From Flavipsychrobacter sp964461535 (GTDB taxonomy: Bacteria; Bacteroidota; Bacteroidia; Chitinophagales; Chitinophagaceae), in NCBI GenBank assembly GCA_964461535.1, contig CAYWUY010000030.1, positions 1 to 35,622 of the forward strand: 35,622 nt of DNA, written 5' to 3'. Shown in pieces: positions 1 to 8,082 of the stretch. How positions within the stretch are numbered: the stretch's first letter is position 1; the number at the start of each line of letters is the position of its first letter. Below the pieces are notes generated by a model. That model made no database searches. It was not told where the DNA came from and saw only the letters and a list, made by a program, of their open reading frames with translations. The position numbers and the translations under genes are program-made.

Positions 1-1099
1 CCGGATGGTCTTGTAACAGTTCTTCTACAGCATGCAGTGCAGCATCTACCATTACTACTTTGTCTTTACCTTCCGGTGTTCTGCATCCTTTTTCCTCTGT
101 AATCGGTGTATCTACATATACATGATGACTAACGGTAGATGGGTCAGGTTCTGGAGCCGCCACTGCTAAGTCAAATTCTTCTTTTACATAAGCAATTTGC
201 TCTTCCTCAATCTTTTTTAGGTCAGCTTCTTTAATTCCTTTTTGCTGTAAAAGCAGTTTTTTTAGCTTTGGTGCTGGGTCGTCTATACTGTGTTTCTCTA
301 AATCTTCAGTTGTGCGATACCATTCTTTTCTTACACCACTAGTATGATGACCTAGTAAAGGAACTTTTGCATGCACCAACATAGGTTTTCTGTTTTTTCT
401 TACCCAGTCTATAGCATGCTCCATAGTAGTATATGCATCTACAAAATCGCTGCCATTCACACGTATTCTTTCTAGCCCTTTGAAGCCTCCTGCGTATTCA
501 TATGCATCCATGGTGCGAGCTTCATCGCTACTTACAGAAATACCCCAATCGTTATCTTGTACTAAATAAATAATGGGTAATTGTTTTAGTACTGCGAACT
601 GAAATGCCTCGCTTACTTCTCCTTCAGTAACACTACCATCTCCTAGAGAGCAAATGGTTACCGGAGGTGTATCGTAATTAGATAACTTTTGTTTTTCTCT
701 ATATTGTATCCCCTGTGCTACACCAGTAGTTGGTATTACTTGCATACCAGTTGCACTACTTTGGTGAATTATTTTAGGGAAACCTTCTCTTTTAATATTG
801 GGGTGATTATAATAGGCCCTGCCACCAGTAAACGGATCACCAGCCTTAGCCAATAACTGCAACATTAGCTCATACGGACGATAGCCCATACCCAACATAA
901 TGCTTTCGTCTCGGTAATATGGACTAACATAGTCACACTCCTTAAGTAGGAATCCGGTGGCAAGTTGTATAGCCTCGTGACCTCTAGAGGTGCTATGTAC
1001 ATATTTACATATTTGCCTATTGGCATCATATATATCGGCCATGGCCTTGGCTGTCATCATCAGCCTGTAAGCTTTTAGCAGTAATTCTTTAGGTAACAT
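1..1099 (-). CDS. 2-oxoacid (branched-chain) dehydrogenase E1, fused alpha/beta subunit, 3' end cut by window
   Basis: Thiamine-diphosphate-dependent E1 that decarboxylates a 2-oxoacid, probably a branched-chain one, and passes the acyl group to lipoyl-E2. I translated 366 codons from the ATG at 1099 with no internal stop. A thiamine-diphosphate motif begins with GDG at residues 153-155 and ends with QDN at 181-183. Upstream lies the STSRGHEA segment and downstream the HTSGVRKEWYR segment typical of E1-alpha. After about residue 330 the sequence goes on with VVMVDAALHAVEELL, which resembles the start of an E1-beta chain. This points to the fused alpha-beta form of roughly 660-690 residues common in Bacteroidota. 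The rest lies beyond base 1. The start is supported by a TACTTTTG box 7 bases upstream. Substrate is inferred; a pyruvate or acetoin E1 is possible. Lipoyl synthase, which this complex needs, is encoded at 9492. Confidence 0.85.
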   Translation of the reverse strand, partial: MLPKELLLKAYRLMMTAKAMADIYDANRQICKYVHSTSRGHEAIQLATGFLLKECDYVSPYYRDESIMLGMGYRPYELMLQLLAKAGDPFTGGRAYYNHPNIKREGFPKIIHQSSATGMQVIPTTGVAQGIQYREKQKLSNYDTPPVTICSLGDGSVTEGEVSEAFQFAVLKQLPIIYLVQDNDWGISVSSDEARTMDAYEYAGGFKGLERIRVNGSDFVDAYTTMEHAIDWVRKNRKPMLVHAKVPLLGHHTSGVRKEWYRTTEDLEKHSIDDPAPKLKKLLLQQKGIKEADLKKIEEEQIAYVKEEFDLAVAAPEPDPSTVSHHVYVDTPITEEKGCRTPEGKDKVVMVDAALHAVEELLQDHP

Positions 1100-1105
1100 C
1101 GTGGG

Positions 1106-1113
1106 CAAAAGTA
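1106..1113 (-). promoter_or_regulatory. -7 box TACTTTTG of the E1 gene
   Basis: On the minus strand this is a perfect match to the Bacteroidota TAnnTTTG element. It ends 7 bases before the ATG at 1099, so transcription would start at or next to the start codon. No clear TTTG is present at the usual -33 distance. Confidence 0.6.
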
Positions 1114-1191
1114 ATCCAATAGCTTTAAAAATATAGCTAGTAGGGTATAGAACAAGTTATTTACTGTAAATAATATTATTTATGCTATGTA

Positions 1192-3840
1192 TTAAAATGG
1201 AGTGTCTCTAAAATCTCGCCTTCTGGTAATTTTTAAATCTTGTAAAACAGAGGCTTTAACATTTAAAGTGAAATTGTAGCTTTTCCTAGGCCCAAAAGGG
1301 TAGGCTTGAAGGTGCATTGTCCAGCAATGTAAATCTCTATATAAATCAATACTGGTTAAAGTAAGCTGTTTGGTGGAGAAGTTATAGCCGGTATTTAAGG
1401 TAAGTTTCCATCTTTCAGTTAGGTTTACTTCGCCTTGCAAAGTTGCATTGTGGCTTAGCACTAACGTATCTTTTCTGCTAAATGCTGAGTAATTATTATT
1501 AGCCTGCAAGCTGTAGTTAATATTAAAACTCCAAGGCACATTAAAGTCAACATATTCATTATAACCTGCATTTCGCATTATGCGATAATACTCCTCACTT
1601 CTTGTAGCCCCATTAGCTTTGGTTTTAGATCTAAAGTTTGAGCCTAACGATAAGTTCGCATTTGTGAATCTGGCTAATCCACTACCATTATCTATCAATG
1701 TTTTAGGTAATAGTCTTCCAGTTGTATAATCTCTTTGATATGGACTATAAGTAGCAGAACCGCTTACATTGATTTTGTCCATAATATTCGTTCTGAAGTT
1801 AAGGCCTATATTGCTCCAATTGAATGAGTCTACCGCCATATTATAAGAAGTATTTATTCCAAACCCATCTATTAGAGTTATGTTCTTATAACCGGTAGTT
1901 GTGTCTTTTGTTGAGCGAACTTTTATTTGAAGGTTATTACCAATACCCATATTTAAGCTACCTGACTTTCCTGCACCGGGGGTACCAATTACTGCTCCTT
2001 CGTAATAAGATTTAAGTACCGGATTATTTGAGGTGTCAACATAGGTTCTATAGTAATAGTTAAAAGGATTACTACTAAAGTCAGGATGATAAGAAAGACC
2101 TACAGTTGGTGTTACCACATGTCTTATTCCTCTTAATTTCCCGATTTTGAAGAGCTTCATACCATAGATACGGGTAGAAAAGTTAACGGCAGAATTAAAG
2201 TCTCTTGCACTATAAAATCCGTAGTTAAACTGGGTGTCTAGCTTGCTTTCTGTATTATTATATTCTACTCTTTTTTGTGTTAGATACCAATATTCGTTAT
2301 AGCCTACACTAAAAGACATATTAACATACCTAAGTACTGTGTAAGATGCGCTAATAGGAATAGAGTGTTTTATGCCGAAATTGAGGTCTTTGGTAGATAG
2401 ATTGCTTAGGTTGAAGGTGCTATCGTAAAAGGTGGCTTTATTTAATACATCAACATTGTAGCTTGTAGTTATTTTGTCTGTCCATTTGCTACCAACAGCA
2501 TGTTTGCGTTGAAAGGGATTAAACTGGGTAACGTGGAAGTTTATAGTTGGTAAAGTGACATCTATTTGCTTAGTTGCTGTGTTTTGGCTATGCAAAGCAC
2601 TAACTGTTAGTCCTATGGGTTTATTAGTCCAGTTCTTTGCCCAGCTAATATTAGACTGGTATTGGTTTTGTAATATTTGATTAGGATCGTAACTATTATT
2701 AGAATAAAATGAAGATGTACCAACCTGTACAGACGCATTAAAAGTTTCACCGGGTCTTGCTTTGGCATCGCTAGTATGACGCCAGTTTACCATGAAATCT
2801 TTAGTTATTGAAGAATTAGGCTCAAAAGTTTCGCCGGTTTTATTATAAGCGTAATAAATTTTAAACCCACCGTTATATTTATATATATTAGAATAGTTTG
2901 TTATTGCGCTAACAGCATAGCTACCTTTGGTGTATAGATTGGCTTGCATTTTTAAATCTGCATGCTCATTCAGGTAAAAGTAATAGCCGCCATTTAATAG
3001 CCCTAGACCTCTGTTTTGCTCTATTGTATATGTAGGTAGTATAAATCCTGATTTCTGTCGCTGAGATATAGGGAAGAGCGCAAAAGGTAAAACTATAGGT
3101 GTAGGAACTCCAAGAATATTAATATTAGCAGGGCCAGATACAACTACCTTATTAGGAACGATTCTGATTTTTGTTGCCACTATTCCAAAGTGGGGTGTGT
3201 CTAGTGCGCAAGTAGTATATACGCTATGAGAACCATATAACGATTGATCGGAGTTTCTTTTAATTTGTTCGCTATGTATAAAACCTTCACCATATTTCGA
3301 CTGTGCATTTCTTACCAAAGCTCGTTGGCTTTTAAAGTTGTAGAGCAATGAATCGTAACTGAAAGTTTCTTTACCTTGGGTAAAAGAACCCCTGCTGTTA
3401 CCTGAGTCGGTGGAATTTATCTGAGGTGCTGCAGAAATAGTATTTGCAGATTGGCTATAACCTACCTGTCCTGCATCTACTTGAAGCTCTTTGTATTTTA
3501 CTTTTGCCTTGCCAAATAGGTAAGAATTGTTGCTGATTGCATCCAATACAGATGAATCTCTACAAGTAGCAGTAACCACATCATCTATGGCATCTTTTGA
3601 TATTTTAATGCCATATTTAGTTTCAATTAGCTTCTTTTTAGATGTGTCTTGGGTCGCACTGTCGCTTATAACAATAGAAGTGTCAGAATTACTTATGTAA
3701 TTCTTATTATCTAAGGATTTGGTTGTTACAGATTGTGAATAAGTCTTATTTGTTAGAGAGAATATAAAAATCATTGCCATTAGTATGGCAAAAGGATGAA
3801 GAGTTGAAAATTTTGAAATAAATTTACCGTGCAAGGTCAT
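1192..3840 (-). CDS. lptD: LptD-like outer-membrane LPS assembly protein (Bacteroidota type)
   Basis: Outer-membrane beta-barrel of the LPS transport machinery, which would insert lipopolysaccharide into the outer leaflet. From ATG 3840 it has 882 residues, in the range of Bacteroidota LptD_2-type proteins. An N-terminal hydrophobic segment (FAILMAMIFIFSL) is a signal peptide. An OstA-like beta-jellyroll region follows, with repeated short strands (YLFGKAKVKYKELQVDAG, then KETFSYDSLLYNFKS). The motif GVPTPIVLPFALFPIS precedes a long barrel of alternating aromatic strands ending in RDTPF, with the C-terminal Phe usual for barrel proteins. An upstream in-frame ATG at 3885 would add 15 residues. 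I prefer 3840 because a perfect TACTTTTG promoter box lies between the two, ending 8 bases before 3840. It is divergent from a cell-wall amidase, a pairing I recall from other Bacteroidota. Symbol by family similarity only. Confidence 0.8.
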   Translation of the reverse strand: MTLHGKFISKFSTLHPFAILMAMIFIFSLTNKTYSQSVTTKSLDNKNYISNSDTSIVISDSATQDTSKKKLIETKYGIKISKDAIDDVVTATCRDSSVLDAISNNSYLFGKAKVKYKELQVDAGQVGYSQSANTISAAPQINSTDSGNSRGSFTQGKETFSYDSLLYNFKSQRALVRNAQSKYGEGFIHSEQIKRNSDQSLYGSHSVYTTCALDTPHFGIVATKIRIVPNKVVVSGPANINILGVPTPIVLPFALFPISQRQKSGFILPTYTIEQNRGLGLLNGGYYFYLNEHADLKMQANLYTKGSYAVSAITNYSNIYKYNGGFKIYYAYNKTGETFEPNSSITKDFMVNWRHTSDAKARPGETFNASVQVGTSSFYSNNSYDPNQILQNQYQSNISWAKNWTNKPIGLTVSALHSQNTATKQIDVTLPTINFHVTQFNPFQRKHAVGSKWTDKITTSYNVDVLNKATFYDSTFNLSNLSTKDLNFGIKHSIPISASYTVLRYVNMSFSVGYNEYWYLTQKRVEYNNTESKLDTQFNYGFYSARDFNSAVNFSTRIYGMKLFKIGKLRGIRHVVTPTVGLSYHPDFSSNPFNYYYRTYVDTSNNPVLKSYYEGAVIGTPGAGKSGSLNMGIGNNLQIKVRSTKDTTTGYKNITLIDGFGINTSYNMAVDSFNWSNIGLNFRTNIMDKINVSGSATYSPYQRDYTTGRLLPKTLIDNGSGLARFTNANLSLGSNFRSKTKANGATRSEEYYRIMRNAGYNEYVDFNVPWSFNINYSLQANNNYSAFSRKDTLVLSHNATLQGEVNLTERWKLTLNTGYNFSTKQLTLTSIDLYRDLHCWTMHLQAYPFGPRKSYNFTLNVKASVLQDLKITRRRDFRDTPF

Positions 3841-3848
3841 ATGCCGCG

Positions 3849-3889
3849 CAAAAGTACTCAATTGGAGTTCACCTTTAGCATTCATTTTG
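3849..3889. promoter_or_regulatory. Divergent promoter pair for lptD-like gene and amidase
   Basis: On the minus strand 3856-3849 reads TACTTTTG, a perfect -7 box ending 8 bases before the lptD-like ATG. On the plus strand 3882-3889 reads TCATTTTG, a 7/8 match upstream of the amidase ATG at 3912, with ATTG at 3861-3864 in a plausible -33 position. The two -7 boxes are 25 bases apart, so polymerases on the two strands would compete. Confidence 0.5.
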
Positions 3890-3911
3890 CTTAAATCTTA
3901 CGAAATATATT

Positions 3912-4742
3912 ATGCGTTATATATTTATAGCTTTATTAACAATCATTGTGCCGTTTTATGGGTGGTCTGTTGGAAAAAAAGTTAATAAGATAGTTGTAGA
4001 TGCCGGTCATGGTGGAAAAGATTTTGGTGCAGGTGGTTCATTTTCTTACGAAAAGGATATCACATTAGCAGTTTCTTTAAAGTTAGGGCAGCTCATAAAC
4101 GATAGTCTTAAAAACGTTGATGTAATATATACTAGAACTACAGATACATATCCTACTTTGGTAGAAAGGCATGACATAGCCAATAAAGCACAGGGTGATT
4201 TATTTATTGCTATTCACGTTAACTCTACGCCATATACCTACACTAAAACTGTAGTTGGCTATAAAACAGGTAAAAAAGGTAAAAAGTTGCCTATATATAA
4301 AACTGAAAGGCATCACAAAACAACTAGGGCTGGGGTAGAGTCGTATGTTTTAGGATTGCATAGGATGGATCAATTAAGCAGTGAGGTTAAAGATGAATTT
4401 ACTCAAGAGGGTAATACTAATCCTGAAGCTCTCCTTAACGAAAGCGACCCTCAGACTGCCATAATAGTAGCACAATATACTCAAGCATTTTTGTCAAGAA
4501 GTATAAAGTTAGCAAGTAAAATACAAGATCAATTCGCTGCTCAAGGTCGTCCTGACCATGGTGTTAAACAAATGGGTTTAGAGGTTTTGGCTGGAAGTGC
4601 CATGCCTGGTGTACTTGTGGAAATTGGTTTTATTACTAATGAGCAAGAAGAAGCCTATTTGAATTCTGAAAAAGGACAAAAAGAGGTGGCTTTAGCTATA
4701 TTTAAAGGAATAAAAGCATACAAACAAGAATTGGAAAAATAA
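3912..4742 (+). CDS. N-acetylmuramoyl-L-alanine amidase (Amidase_3), exported
   Basis: Zinc amidase that cuts the bond between N-acetylmuramic acid and L-alanine of peptidoglycan, acting in the periplasm in cell separation or wall turnover. The 276-residue product starts with a signal peptide (MRYIFIALLTIIVPFYGWSVG). Zinc ligands fit H33 (in VDAGHGGKD), E47 (in SYEKD) and H102 (in FIAIHVNS). The catalytic glutamate is in VLVEIGFITN near the C-terminus. Between H102 and the AGVESYVLGL segment lies a Lys/Thr-rich insertion of about 35 residues (TYTKTVVGYKTGKKGKK), which may cover the active site. No SPOR or LysM domain is visible, so wall binding would depend on the catalytic domain or a partner. 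It is AmiC-like by family; which division protein controls it cannot be told. Confidence 0.92.
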   Translation: MRYIFIALLTIIVPFYGWSVGKKVNKIVVDAGHGGKDFGAGGSFSYEKDITLAVSLKLGQLINDSLKNVDVIYTRTTDTYPTLVERHDIANKAQGDLFIAIHVNSTPYTYTKTVVGYKTGKKGKKLPIYKTERHHKTTRAGVESYVLGLHRMDQLSSEVKDEFTQEGNTNPEALLNESDPQTAIIVAQYTQAFLSRSIKLASKIQDQFAAQGRPDHGVKQMGLEVLAGSAMPGVLVEIGFITNEQEEAYLNSEKGQKEVALAIFKGIKAYKQELEK

Positions 4743-4745
4743 TCT

Positions 4746-4784
4746 AAACTTAAAATTGTGATTGTTTTATTTAATTTAAAGTTT
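4746..4784 (+). terminator. Weak AT-only hairpin after the amidase
   Basis: AAACTTAAAATT (4746-4757) pairs with AATTTAAAGTTT (4773-4784) at 11 of 12 positions across a 15-base loop. There is no G+C core and only a short T tract, so termination would be weak at best. The remaining bases to 4843 show nothing else I can support. Confidence 0.3.
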
Positions 4785-4843
4785 TATTCTCTCGATTTTA
4801 CACTGTTATCAGATAAGATATTACTTCCAAACTTTAAATAATA

Positions 4844-4851
4844 TACTTTTG
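4844..4851 (+). promoter_or_regulatory. -7 box TACTTTTG before the EGF-lipoprotein cluster
   Basis: Perfect TAnnTTTG match 96 bases before the ATG at 4948. It would give an untranslated leader of about 90 bases. No clear -33 TTTG lies at the usual spacing. A second, weaker TATCTTTA is at 4915-4922. Confidence 0.45.
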
Positions 4852-4947
4852 ATGTCTTGTTAGAATTGGACAACAGATTTTTCTGCTTGGATTATTTTTC
4901 TATAAATTTTTACATATCTTTAAGCACATTTTGAACCATTGCCAATA

Positions 4948-5508
4948 ATGAGAGTAACTATAAAACATGTTACATATTTACTAATGATGCTACTAGTATC
5001 TGTGGCAACGTTGTTCTCTACATCATGTAATCAAGATAAATGCAAGGCAATTAATTGTGCTTATGGCGGTACGTGTAGAGAAGGTTCATGCGAGTGTTTG
5101 CCCGGTTACATTGGTCCTCAGTGCGAGATAGTAGCACGAAATAAATTCATAGGAATGTATCAGGTTTCAGAGAAAGGAACTGTTACACCACAACGTACTT
5201 ATGCACTAGCAATAGAAAAAGATGCCGATGTAACAGGTGTTTTAATAAAAAATCTTTACAACTACTTTCCTACTAAAATAAGGGCGACAATTGATGAAGA
5301 TACCTTATATATACCAAATCAACAGGTGGATGGTAAGGTGGTTTTTGGTAAAGGATATATGTATTCTGAAAAAAACGCATCAGATGTTGTTACATGGCAT
5401 ATTGCTTTAAGATATCAAGTAATTGATACTGCTTCGGCACTAAAAGATGATTTTGGAGTAAATGAAATATTGAATGGTAGTAAACCATCGATATGGAATA
5501 AACAATAA
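4948..5508 (+). CDS. EGF-like lipoprotein, first of three tandem paralogues
   Basis: Lipoprotein of unknown role, 186 residues from ATG 4948; a TTG three codons upstream is a less likely start. The N-terminus is a lipoprotein signal ending FSTSC. It is followed at once by one EGF-like domain with spacing C-x4-C-x5-C-x4-C-x-C-x8-C (KCKAINCAYGGTC ... CLPGYIGPQC). About 120 residues follow that I do not recognise: a beta-rich region beginning ARNKFIGMYQVSEKGT and ending KPSIWNKQ, shared with the next two genes. Its WxxxEKG-like start and strand pattern recall small lipocalin-like barrels, but that is only an impression. Cysteine occurs only in the lipid attachment and EGF parts. It probably sits on the outer membrane, surface-exposed or periplasmic. 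It leads an apparent operon with the gene 18 bases downstream. Confidence 0.8.
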   Translation: MRVTIKHVTYLLMMLLVSVATLFSTSCNQDKCKAINCAYGGTCREGSCECLPGYIGPQCEIVARNKFIGMYQVSEKGTVTPQRTYALAIEKDADVTGVLIKNLYNYFPTKIRATIDEDTLYIPNQQVDGKVVFGKGYMYSEKNASDVVTWHIALRYQVIDTASALKDDFGVNEILNGSKPSIWNKQ

Positions 5509-5526
5509 TAAAGCTAACACTAACTC

Positions 5527-6066
5527 ATGACCACTTCTAAAAAAATTATTTTTACAACAACTACTTTTCTTTTAAGTGTTTTTTCAGTTATACTTGTTTC
5601 TTGTGATAAAACTAAGAACGATAAGTGTAGTTCAGTAACTTGTGCATATGGTGGTGTATGTATTGATGGTGAATGTAAATGTGCCGTTGGGTACGAGGGA
5701 ACAAACTGCCAAACAATTTCCAGAACTAAGTTTCTTAAAGCTTGGAACGTAAATGAAAAGGGTACAATTTCTCCTCAAAGGAATTATGCACTTGCTATAG
5801 AAAAAGATACGGCAATAAATGGTATTTTAATAAAGAATATGTATAACTATTTTACCGGCAAAATTGCTGCTAAAGTGGTTAACGATTCAATTTTTATTGC
5901 TAATCAGGCTACTGAGGGTAAAGTTATTTATGGTAAAGGCTTTATTTCAGCTGACGGGACTACAGTAAAATTATGGTATCAAGTGATTGATGGAGCTACA
6001 GGGTTAAAAGATGATTTTGGTGTAGATGCATCACTAAGCAACTCTAAACCATCTGTTTGGAATTAA
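5527..6066 (+). CDS. EGF-like lipoprotein, second of three tandem paralogues
   Basis: 179-residue lipoprotein starting at an ATG 18 bases after the previous stop, so very likely co-transcribed with it. The signal ends VILVSC and is followed by DKTKNDKC, a slightly longer linker than in its neighbours. The EGF-like domain (CSSVTCAYGGVC ... CAVGYEGTNC) has the same cysteine spacing. The C-terminal domain is clearly the closest relative of the first gene: both share EKGT(V/I)(T/S)PQR, YALAIEKD, LIKN.YNYF, DDFGV and KPS.WN. Function is unknown. The tight similarity of these two against the more diverged third copy suggests two successive duplications. Confidence 0.8.
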   Translation: MTTSKKIIFTTTTFLLSVFSVILVSCDKTKNDKCSSVTCAYGGVCIDGECKCAVGYEGTNCQTISRTKFLKAWNVNEKGTISPQRNYALAIEKDTAINGILIKNMYNYFTGKIAAKVVNDSIFIANQATEGKVIYGKGFISADGTTVKLWYQVIDGATGLKDDFGVDASLSNSKPSVWN

Positions 6067-6146
6067 GTATAGTTATTTTGTATAGCAGCTATTGTTTTTT
6101 GTGATTATTATTTAACTTTAAGGGCTCTTAATTGAATTAATAACTA

Positions 6147-6698
6147 ATGAAATTTAACTTTCGCAATATATTATTGTATACAGTAGGTGCATGCGCTATT
6201 GCTGCTTCTAGTTTTACGCTGTCTTGTAATATAGATAAGTGTAAAACTATTGTTTGCGCAAATAAAGGTGTTTGTAATAATGGTATTTGCACTTGTCCTA
6301 CCGGATGGGAAGGACCCAATTGCGAAACAGAAGCAAGAAAAAAGTTTACTGGTAACTGGTCCGTTTTTGAAAAAGGAACAGGTAGTTTAGCAAAGCAGTA
6401 TCAAGTAAAGGTTGAAAATAGTGTGGTTGATAATGAGTTATCAATAACTAACTTTAATAACTTTTTTCATTCTCCTGTAACTGCTTATATTAAATCTGAT
6501 ACCCTTTTCATTCCAATTCAGCATTTAGAAGGGAAAATTATCTATGGCGATGGTTATTTTGATCCGGGTACTACTTATGATCAATATGCTGTATTGAAAG
6601 TTAGATACATGGTCATAGATTCAGCTACATTGAAAAAAGACGATTACGGGTATGAGTCTCACGTAGATTTTAGCGATCCTTCTCAATGGAACAAATAA
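6147..6698 (+). CDS. EGF-like lipoprotein, third and most diverged tandem paralogue
   Basis: 183-residue lipoprotein. Signal peptide ends FTLSC, then NIDKC leads straight into the EGF-like domain (CKTIVCANKGVC ... CPTGWEGPNC). The C-terminal domain keeps the landmarks EKGTG, DTLFIP, EGKIIYGDGY, VRYMVIDSA, KKDDYG and PSQWNK, but most other positions differ from the first two copies. It lies 80 bases after the second gene; a TAACTTTA at 6114-6121 is a weak promoter candidate, so it could be expressed alone. A strong terminator follows, closing the cluster. Role unknown; possible jobs are adhesion, protein binding or capture of a small ligand. Confidence 0.8.
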   Translation: MKFNFRNILLYTVGACAIAASSFTLSCNIDKCKTIVCANKGVCNNGICTCPTGWEGPNCETEARKKFTGNWSVFEKGTGSLAKQYQVKVENSVVDNELSITNFNNFFHSPVTAYIKSDTLFIPIQHLEGKIIYGDGYFDPGTTYDQYAVLKVRYMVIDSATLKKDDYGYESHVDFSDPSQWNK

Positions 6699-6719
6699 AA
6701 CATTTAATTTTAATTATAT

Positions 6720-6748
6720 AAAGCACCGCACTAAGTGGTGCTTTTTTT
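6720..6748 (+). terminator. Rho-independent terminator of the EGF-lipoprotein cluster
   Basis: AAAGCACC (6720-6727) pairs with GGTGCTTT (6737-6744), extended inside by a C-G and a G-U pair, with loop ACTAA. Seven T follow from 6742. It lies 21 bases after the third stop codon. Confidence 0.9.
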
Positions 6749-6782
6749 ATTCACATTTTTCTTCTAAAAAATCTACTTCTAT

Positions 6783-6790
6783 TACCTTGC
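6783..6790 (+). promoter_or_regulatory. Promoter-like TACCTTGC before the DUF2851 gene
   Basis: Variant of the -7 box placed 20 bases before the ATG at 6811 and just after a terminator. The same octamer lies before the DUF58 gene (17251-17244, minus). This supports it as a real variant, but the match to TAnnTTTG is imperfect. Confidence 0.35.
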
Positions 6791-6810
6791 ACAAAAATTG
6801 ACCTTATACC

Positions 6811-8082
6811 ATGACAGAAGCCTTATTTCAGTTTATTTGGAAACATAGTTTATATAATCCTGCTGGGCTAAAAAGCACCAATAGAGAAGATATACAGGTG
6901 GTTTTTTCGGGTAATATTAATAAAGATTCCGGTCCTGATTTTTCAGAAGCTAGAATTAGAGTGGGTAATACTTTATTAATAGGTAATGTAGAATTACACA
7001 TCAATGCTTCCGATTTTCAAAAGCATGGACACCTAAAAGACAATGCATATACAAATTTGATATTGCACGTAGTTTATAATAATGATTTATCAAATTTTTT
7101 ACCATCTACTCCTACACTTGTGTTGAAAGAACATCTTTCAGACGAATTAATAAAAAAGTATGATGAATTATTAGTTGCCAATAGACCTATACCTTGTGGT
7201 GAACAGCATTTAAGAGTAAGAGATATAACAAAAGAAAGTTGGCAAAGCAGGCTGCTTGCAGAAAGGTGGGAACAAAAGTTACTTGACTGGAATGTGATGC
7301 TAGAGAATAGTGCTGAAGATTGGCGTAATTTATTGTATTGGAGGCTTGGTGCAAATTTTGGGTTTAAAACTAATTCAGATGCATTTTTGACGTTGGTAAG
7401 GTCTATTCCACTTAACGTATTAGCCAGGCACAGGGAGAACTTAATGCAGATAGAGGCATTATTATTTGGTCAGGCGGGTATGCTTAATGAGCCTTTTAAA
7501 GATGAATATCCTACAATTCTACAAAATGAATATTACTATTTAAGCAAAAAATATAGCTTAACACATATGCCGGTTCATCTTTGGAAATTTTTAAGAATGA
7601 GACCTGCTAATTTTCCAACCATTCGCATAGCACAGTTTGCTAAACTTATACATGAGTCAGTTCACCTTTTTTCTAAATTAATTGCTAGTCACTCGGTTAA
7701 AGAGGTAGAAGCCCAATTTAATATCTCTGCAAGTGATTATTGGGATAATCATTTTGTATTTGATGAAGAAGTGCATGAAGTATCTCCAAAAAAGTTGGGG
7801 AAAACTTCAATTCAGAATATTGTCATAAACACAATAGCTCCTATACAGTTTTTATACGCATCTAAACAGGATACCGGGAATTTAGCTGAGTTAGCTATTC
7901 AGTTATTAGATACGGTAAAAGCAGAGGAGAATCACATTATATCTTATTGGGAGCAAGTAGGGTGGAAACCTAAAAATGCATCACAGTCGCAAGCACTTCT
8001 TCAGTTATATAAATGCTATTGTAGCCAGAAAAAGTGCTTGCAGTGTGCTATTGGATTACAAATAATTAAGCAGGCCAAATAA
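6811..8082 (+). CDS. DUF2851 family protein
   Basis: 423-residue cytoplasmic protein of the DUF2851 family, a Bacteroidota family without known function. The N-terminus (MTEALFQFIWKHSLYNPAGLKSTNREDIQVVFSG region) and the blocks GPDFSEARIRVGNTLLIGNVELHI and HLKDNAYTNLILHVVY are the family's conserved parts. The Asp/Glu/His pattern there (GPDF, GNVELH, LHVVY) looks like a metal or nuclease-type active site, but I would not assign one. The C-terminus carries a cysteine cluster (LYKCYCSQKKCLQCAIG), again usual for the family and possibly metal-binding. There is no signal peptide or membrane helix. Its last 17 bases overlap the convergent OsmC-like gene. Confidence 0.85.
   Translation: MTEALFQFIWKHSLYNPAGLKSTNREDIQVVFSGNINKDSGPDFSEARIRVGNTLLIGNVELHINASDFQKHGHLKDNAYTNLILHVVYNNDLSNFLPSTPTLVLKEHLSDELIKKYDELLVANRPIPCGEQHLRVRDITKESWQSRLLAERWEQKLLDWNVMLENSAEDWRNLLYWRLGANFGFKTNSDAFLTLVRSIPLNVLARHRENLMQIEALLFGQAGMLNEPFKDEYPTILQNEYYYLSKKYSLTHMPVHLWKFLRMRPANFPTIRIAQFAKLIHESVHLFSKLIASHSVKEVEAQFNISASDYWDNHFVFDEEVHEVSPKKLGKTSIQNIVINTIAPIQFLYASKQDTGNLAELAIQLLDTVKAEENHIISYWEQVGWKPKNASQSQALLQLYKCYCSQKKCLQCAIGLQIIKQAK

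Noticed and set aside
1167..1182. Perfect 16-base palindrome TAAATAATATTATTTA between lptD and E1
   Set aside because: Made only of A and T in a very AT-rich spacer, with no G+C core and no T-run position that suits a terminator; chance is likely.
6137..6319. Open frame on the minus strand over the third EGF gene
   Set aside because: Antisense shadow of a clear EGF-like lipoprotein, no recognisable protein features.
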